Assembly: GCA_023420245.1 (NCBI GenBank)
Contig: JAEZWL010000211.1
Location: 1 to 7,402 of the forward strand
DNA from: Bacillota bacterium
GTDB lineage: Bacteria; Bacillota; Clostridia; Oscillospirales; Acutalibacteraceae
Length of the DNA stretch: 7,402 bases
Direction: 5' to 3'
Numbering within the stretch: position 1 is the first letter of the stretch; each line of letters begins with the position of its first letter. Under the pieces are notes generated by a model that was given only the letters and a program-made list of their open reading frames with translations, ran no database searches and had not been told where the DNA came from. A program made the position numbers and the translations under genes. This document shows positions 5,744 through 7,402 of the stretch, piece by piece.

Positions 5744-6151
5744 ATGAAAAGACGAGAAGCAAGGGAACAGGCTTTTATCCTGATTTTTGAAAGAAGCATC
5801 AACCATGACCCTACGCAGCAGATTATTGACGCGGCCGGACTTTCGGATGATATCGTCATCGATGATTTTGCCGAAAAATTAGCCATGGGTGTAGAGGAAA
5901 ACGAAGAGGTTCTAAACGCAAGGATTGAGAAGTATATCCGTGGCTGGAAGATGAACCGTCTTTCCAAAGTAGCCCTCTCCCTGCTGAAACTCGCAATCTA
6001 TGAAATTCTGTTCGAGAAGGATATTCCGGTCAGCGTTTCCATTAATGAAGCAATTGATCTCGCCAAAAAATATGGCGGTGCGGAAGACGCTCCCTTTGTA
6101 AACGGAGTGCTGGGGTCCGTGGCAAAGGAGCAGACCGGTTCCGATGAGTAA
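5744..6151 (+). CDS. nusB: Transcription antitermination protein NusB
   Basis: A 135-residue all-helical RNA-binding protein, of usual length. NusB pairs with NusE (ribosomal protein S10) on boxA RNA to form antitermination complexes, chiefly on rRNA operons. The family pattern is clear: KRREAREQAFILIFE at the N-terminus, VEENEEVLNARIEKYIRGWKMNRLSKVALSLLKLAIYEILFEKDIPVSVSINEAIDLAKKYG through the middle (landmarks W68, R72, LAIYEI and SINEA), and APFVNGVLGSV near the end. The start ATG has CGGAGGT (5734-5740) four nt upstream. It is the first gene after the strong terminator and starts a block with the TsaD-like gene and xseA; it overlaps the next gene by 8 nt. No clear promoter lies between the terminator and the gene, so read-through from the promoter at 5569 is possible. 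Confidence 0.97.
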   Translation: MKRREAREQAFILIFERSINHDPTQQIIDAAGLSDDIVIDDFAEKLAMGVEENEEVLNARIEKYIRGWKMNRLSKVALSLLKLAIYEILFEKDIPVSVSINEAIDLAKKYGGAEDAPFVNGVLGSVAKEQTGSDE

Positions 6152-7088
6152 GATAAGCAGTACGCTTGGAATTGATACCAGCAATTATACCACTTCATCG
6201 GCACTTTTCTGTTCCCGGGACCGCTCGGTCACCCAGGAAAAGATGCTGCTTCCGGTAAAGCAGGGGGAATTGGGGCTCAGGCAAAGCGACGCGGTGTTTC
6301 ACCATGTTCGTCAGCTGCCGTTGGTCCTGGAGCAGCTGCTTCAGGACTATCCGGCTTCCATTTGTGCAGTCGGTGCTTCCGATCGTCCGCGCTCAATAGA
6401 CGGTTCTTATATGCCGTGCTTTTCCGCAGGCTTTGGAACCGCAAAAGCGATTGCCCTTTCGCTGGGGATTCCTTTCCATTCTTTTTCCCATCAGGCGGGG
6501 CATATTGCCGCCGCTCTTTTTTCTGTGAACCGTTTGGATTTGGTTTCTCACCGCTTTATCGCTTTTCACGTTTCCGGGGGTACAACAGAGGCGGTACTGG
6601 TTGCGCCGGATAAGGATCAGATTTTTCATGCCGCAATTATAGCGAAATCACTGGATTTAAAAGGCGGACAGGCGGTTGACCGGGTTGGGTCTATGCTCGG
6701 TTTAGCGTTTCCCTCCGGGAGAGAGCTGGAAGAGCTTGCATTGAATTCTAATTTCAGGTGTAAAATAAAAGCATCCATGAAAGGGGCGGACTGCTCGCTT
6801 TCCGGGGTCGAAAATCAATGCCGAAAAATGCTGGAATCCGGTGCTCCAAGAGAAGATATTGCAGCGTATTGCCTGCAAGCTGTTTTGGCGGCGCTTGACG
6901 CAATGACCGTTGAACTGATTAAGCTGTACGGAGATTTGCCGCTCGTATTTGCCGGAGGCGTGATGTCGAACAGCATCATTCGCAATGCGCTCACTGAAAA
7001 ATATGGCGCCTATTTTGCGTCTCCCGCGTTTTCCTGTGATAATGCTGCGGGAATCGCGGTCTTAACCTCAATGAAGGAGGCGGAGTAG
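6144..7088 (+). CDS. TsaD/Kae1-like protein (Gcp-type paralogue, peptidase M22 fold)
   Basis: A 314-residue ASKHA-fold protein related to TsaD (Kae1), the enzyme that adds threonylcarbamoyl to A37 of tRNAs. Visible motifs: N-terminal LGIDTSNYTTSSALF (phosphate-binding strand turn), a metal-type HxxxH motif at H116 and H120 (SHQAGH), the nucleotide-binding loop HVSGGTTEA (142-150), GQAVDRVG (175-182), FAGGVMSNSIIR (269-280), and the last metal-type aspartate D299 in SCDNAAGIA. In place of the usual TsaD segment VGPGLIGALLVG there is RPRSIDGSYMPCFSAGFGTAKAIA (81-104). That RPR..(D/E)GSYMP signature marks, as I recall, a Firmicutes paralogue often annotated 'O-sialoglycoprotein endopeptidase', distinct from true TsaD. 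Its substrate is not known to me. ATG overlaps the nusB stop by 8 nt; AGGAG lies at 6126-6130. Stop is TAG. Confidence 0.85.
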   Translation: MSKISSTLGIDTSNYTTSSALFCSRDRSVTQEKMLLPVKQGELGLRQSDAVFHHVRQLPLVLEQLLQDYPASICAVGASDRPRSIDGSYMPCFSAGFGTAKAIALSLGIPFHSFSHQAGHIAAALFSVNRLDLVSHRFIAFHVSGGTTEAVLVAPDKDQIFHAAIIAKSLDLKGGQAVDRVGSMLGLAFPSGRELEELALNSNFRCKIKASMKGADCSLSGVENQCRKMLESGAPREDIAAYCLQAVLAALDAMTVELIKLYGDLPLVFAGGVMSNSIIRNALTEKYGAYFASPAFSCDNAAGIAVLTSMKEAE

Positions 7089-7089
7089 C

Positions 7090-7402
7090 ATGTCCTATAC
7101 ACCGGTTGTTCTGAGTGTGTCACAATTAAACATGTATATCCGCTCTCAGTTTGACAGCGATGAGAATTTGGTGAATGTTTTCCTGTGCGGAGAGATATCC
7201 AATTTCACCAACCACTATAAATCAGGTCACCTTTATCTTTCTCTGAAAGACGAAAAAAGTGTGATTCGCGCGGTGATGTTTGCGCTGAATGCCCGCAAGC
7301 TCCGCTTCCTGCCGCAGGATGGGATGAAGGTTATTGTTCGGGGAAGGGTCAGCGTGTATGAAGCGACCGGTCAGTATCAGCTCTATATTGAGGATATGCA
7401 GC
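7090..7402 (+). CDS. xseA: Exonuclease VII large subunit XseA, N-terminal fragment (3' end outside window)
   Basis: The frame is open from ATG at 7090 to the window edge (104 codons). XseA is the catalytic large subunit of exonuclease VII, which with XseB degrades single-stranded DNA from both ends. The visible part is the N-terminal OB-fold DNA-binding domain: VSQLNMYIRSQFDSDENLVNVFLCGEISNF, then SGHLYLSLKDEKSVIRAVMF, LRFLPQDGMKVIVRGRVSVYE and TGQYQLYIEDMQ, a clear match to the family pattern. The catalytic region and coiled coil lie beyond the window. AGGAGG (7075-7080) is nine nt before the ATG and the preceding TAG ends one nt before it, so the gene is probably co-transcribed with the TsaD-like gene and nusB. 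Confidence 0.96.
   Translation, partial: MSYTPVVLSVSQLNMYIRSQFDSDENLVNVFLCGEISNFTNHYKSGHLYLSLKDEKSVIRAVMFALNARKLRFLPQDGMKVIVRGRVSVYEATGQYQLYIEDMQ

Noticed and set aside
931..6629. Open frames on the minus strand
   Set aside because: All lie opposite strongly recognised + strand genes, have no family-like sequence and no supporting ribosome sites; they are shadows.

Overview
The window looks like a chromosomal segment of an endospore-forming Clostridia bacterium. The Oscillospiraceae/Ruminococcaceae side is plausible from gene order and protein style, but this is inference and I cannot name a genus. All genes are on the + strand. Base composition and codon use look uniform. I see no mobile element, CRISPR array, tRNA or rRNA.

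Layout. (1) 1-452: the C-terminal end of ligA (NAD+-dependent DNA ligase), closed by a strong intrinsic terminator at 489-526. (2) About 527-5502: a complete, tightly packed spoIIIA operon, spoIIIAA-AB-AC-AD-AE-AF-AG-AH, in canonical order. It encodes the mother-cell half of the 'feeding tube' (SpoIIIA-SpoIIQ channel) that links mother cell and forespore during engulfment. AA is the ATPase, AB to AF are membrane components, and AG and AH are ring-forming proteins. Genes overlap or abut: AA/AB by 71 nt, AE/AF by 4 nt, AF/AG by 17 nt. (3) 5503-5743: a 241-nt gap holding a good extended -10 promoter and, about 30 nt downstream, a near-perfect intrinsic terminator. (4) 5744-7402: nusB (antitermination factor), a TsaD/Kae1-like paralogue overlapping nusB by 8 nt, and the start of xseA (exonuclease VII large subunit), which runs off the window.

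The main anomaly is in spoIIIAH. An in-frame TAG at codon 98 splits an otherwise intact reading frame between the membrane anchor/linker and the ring-building domain that should contact SpoIIQ. The frame continues unbroken for 93 more codons of good SpoIIIAH-like sequence. TAG is one C-to-T change from CAG (Gln). TAG also ends ligA, spoIIIAA, spoIIIAC and the TsaD-like gene, so wholesale reassignment of TAG is unlikely. The choices left are a recent nonsense mutation, a sequence error, or amber suppression/readthrough.

Further observations are a TTG start for spoIIIAB placed deep inside spoIIIAA, a possible attenuator or short RNA in front of nusB, and a possible internal sigma-E promoter in spoIIIAF. 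I do not see a wholly new system here; the window is a well-known sporulation locus with a few real oddities.
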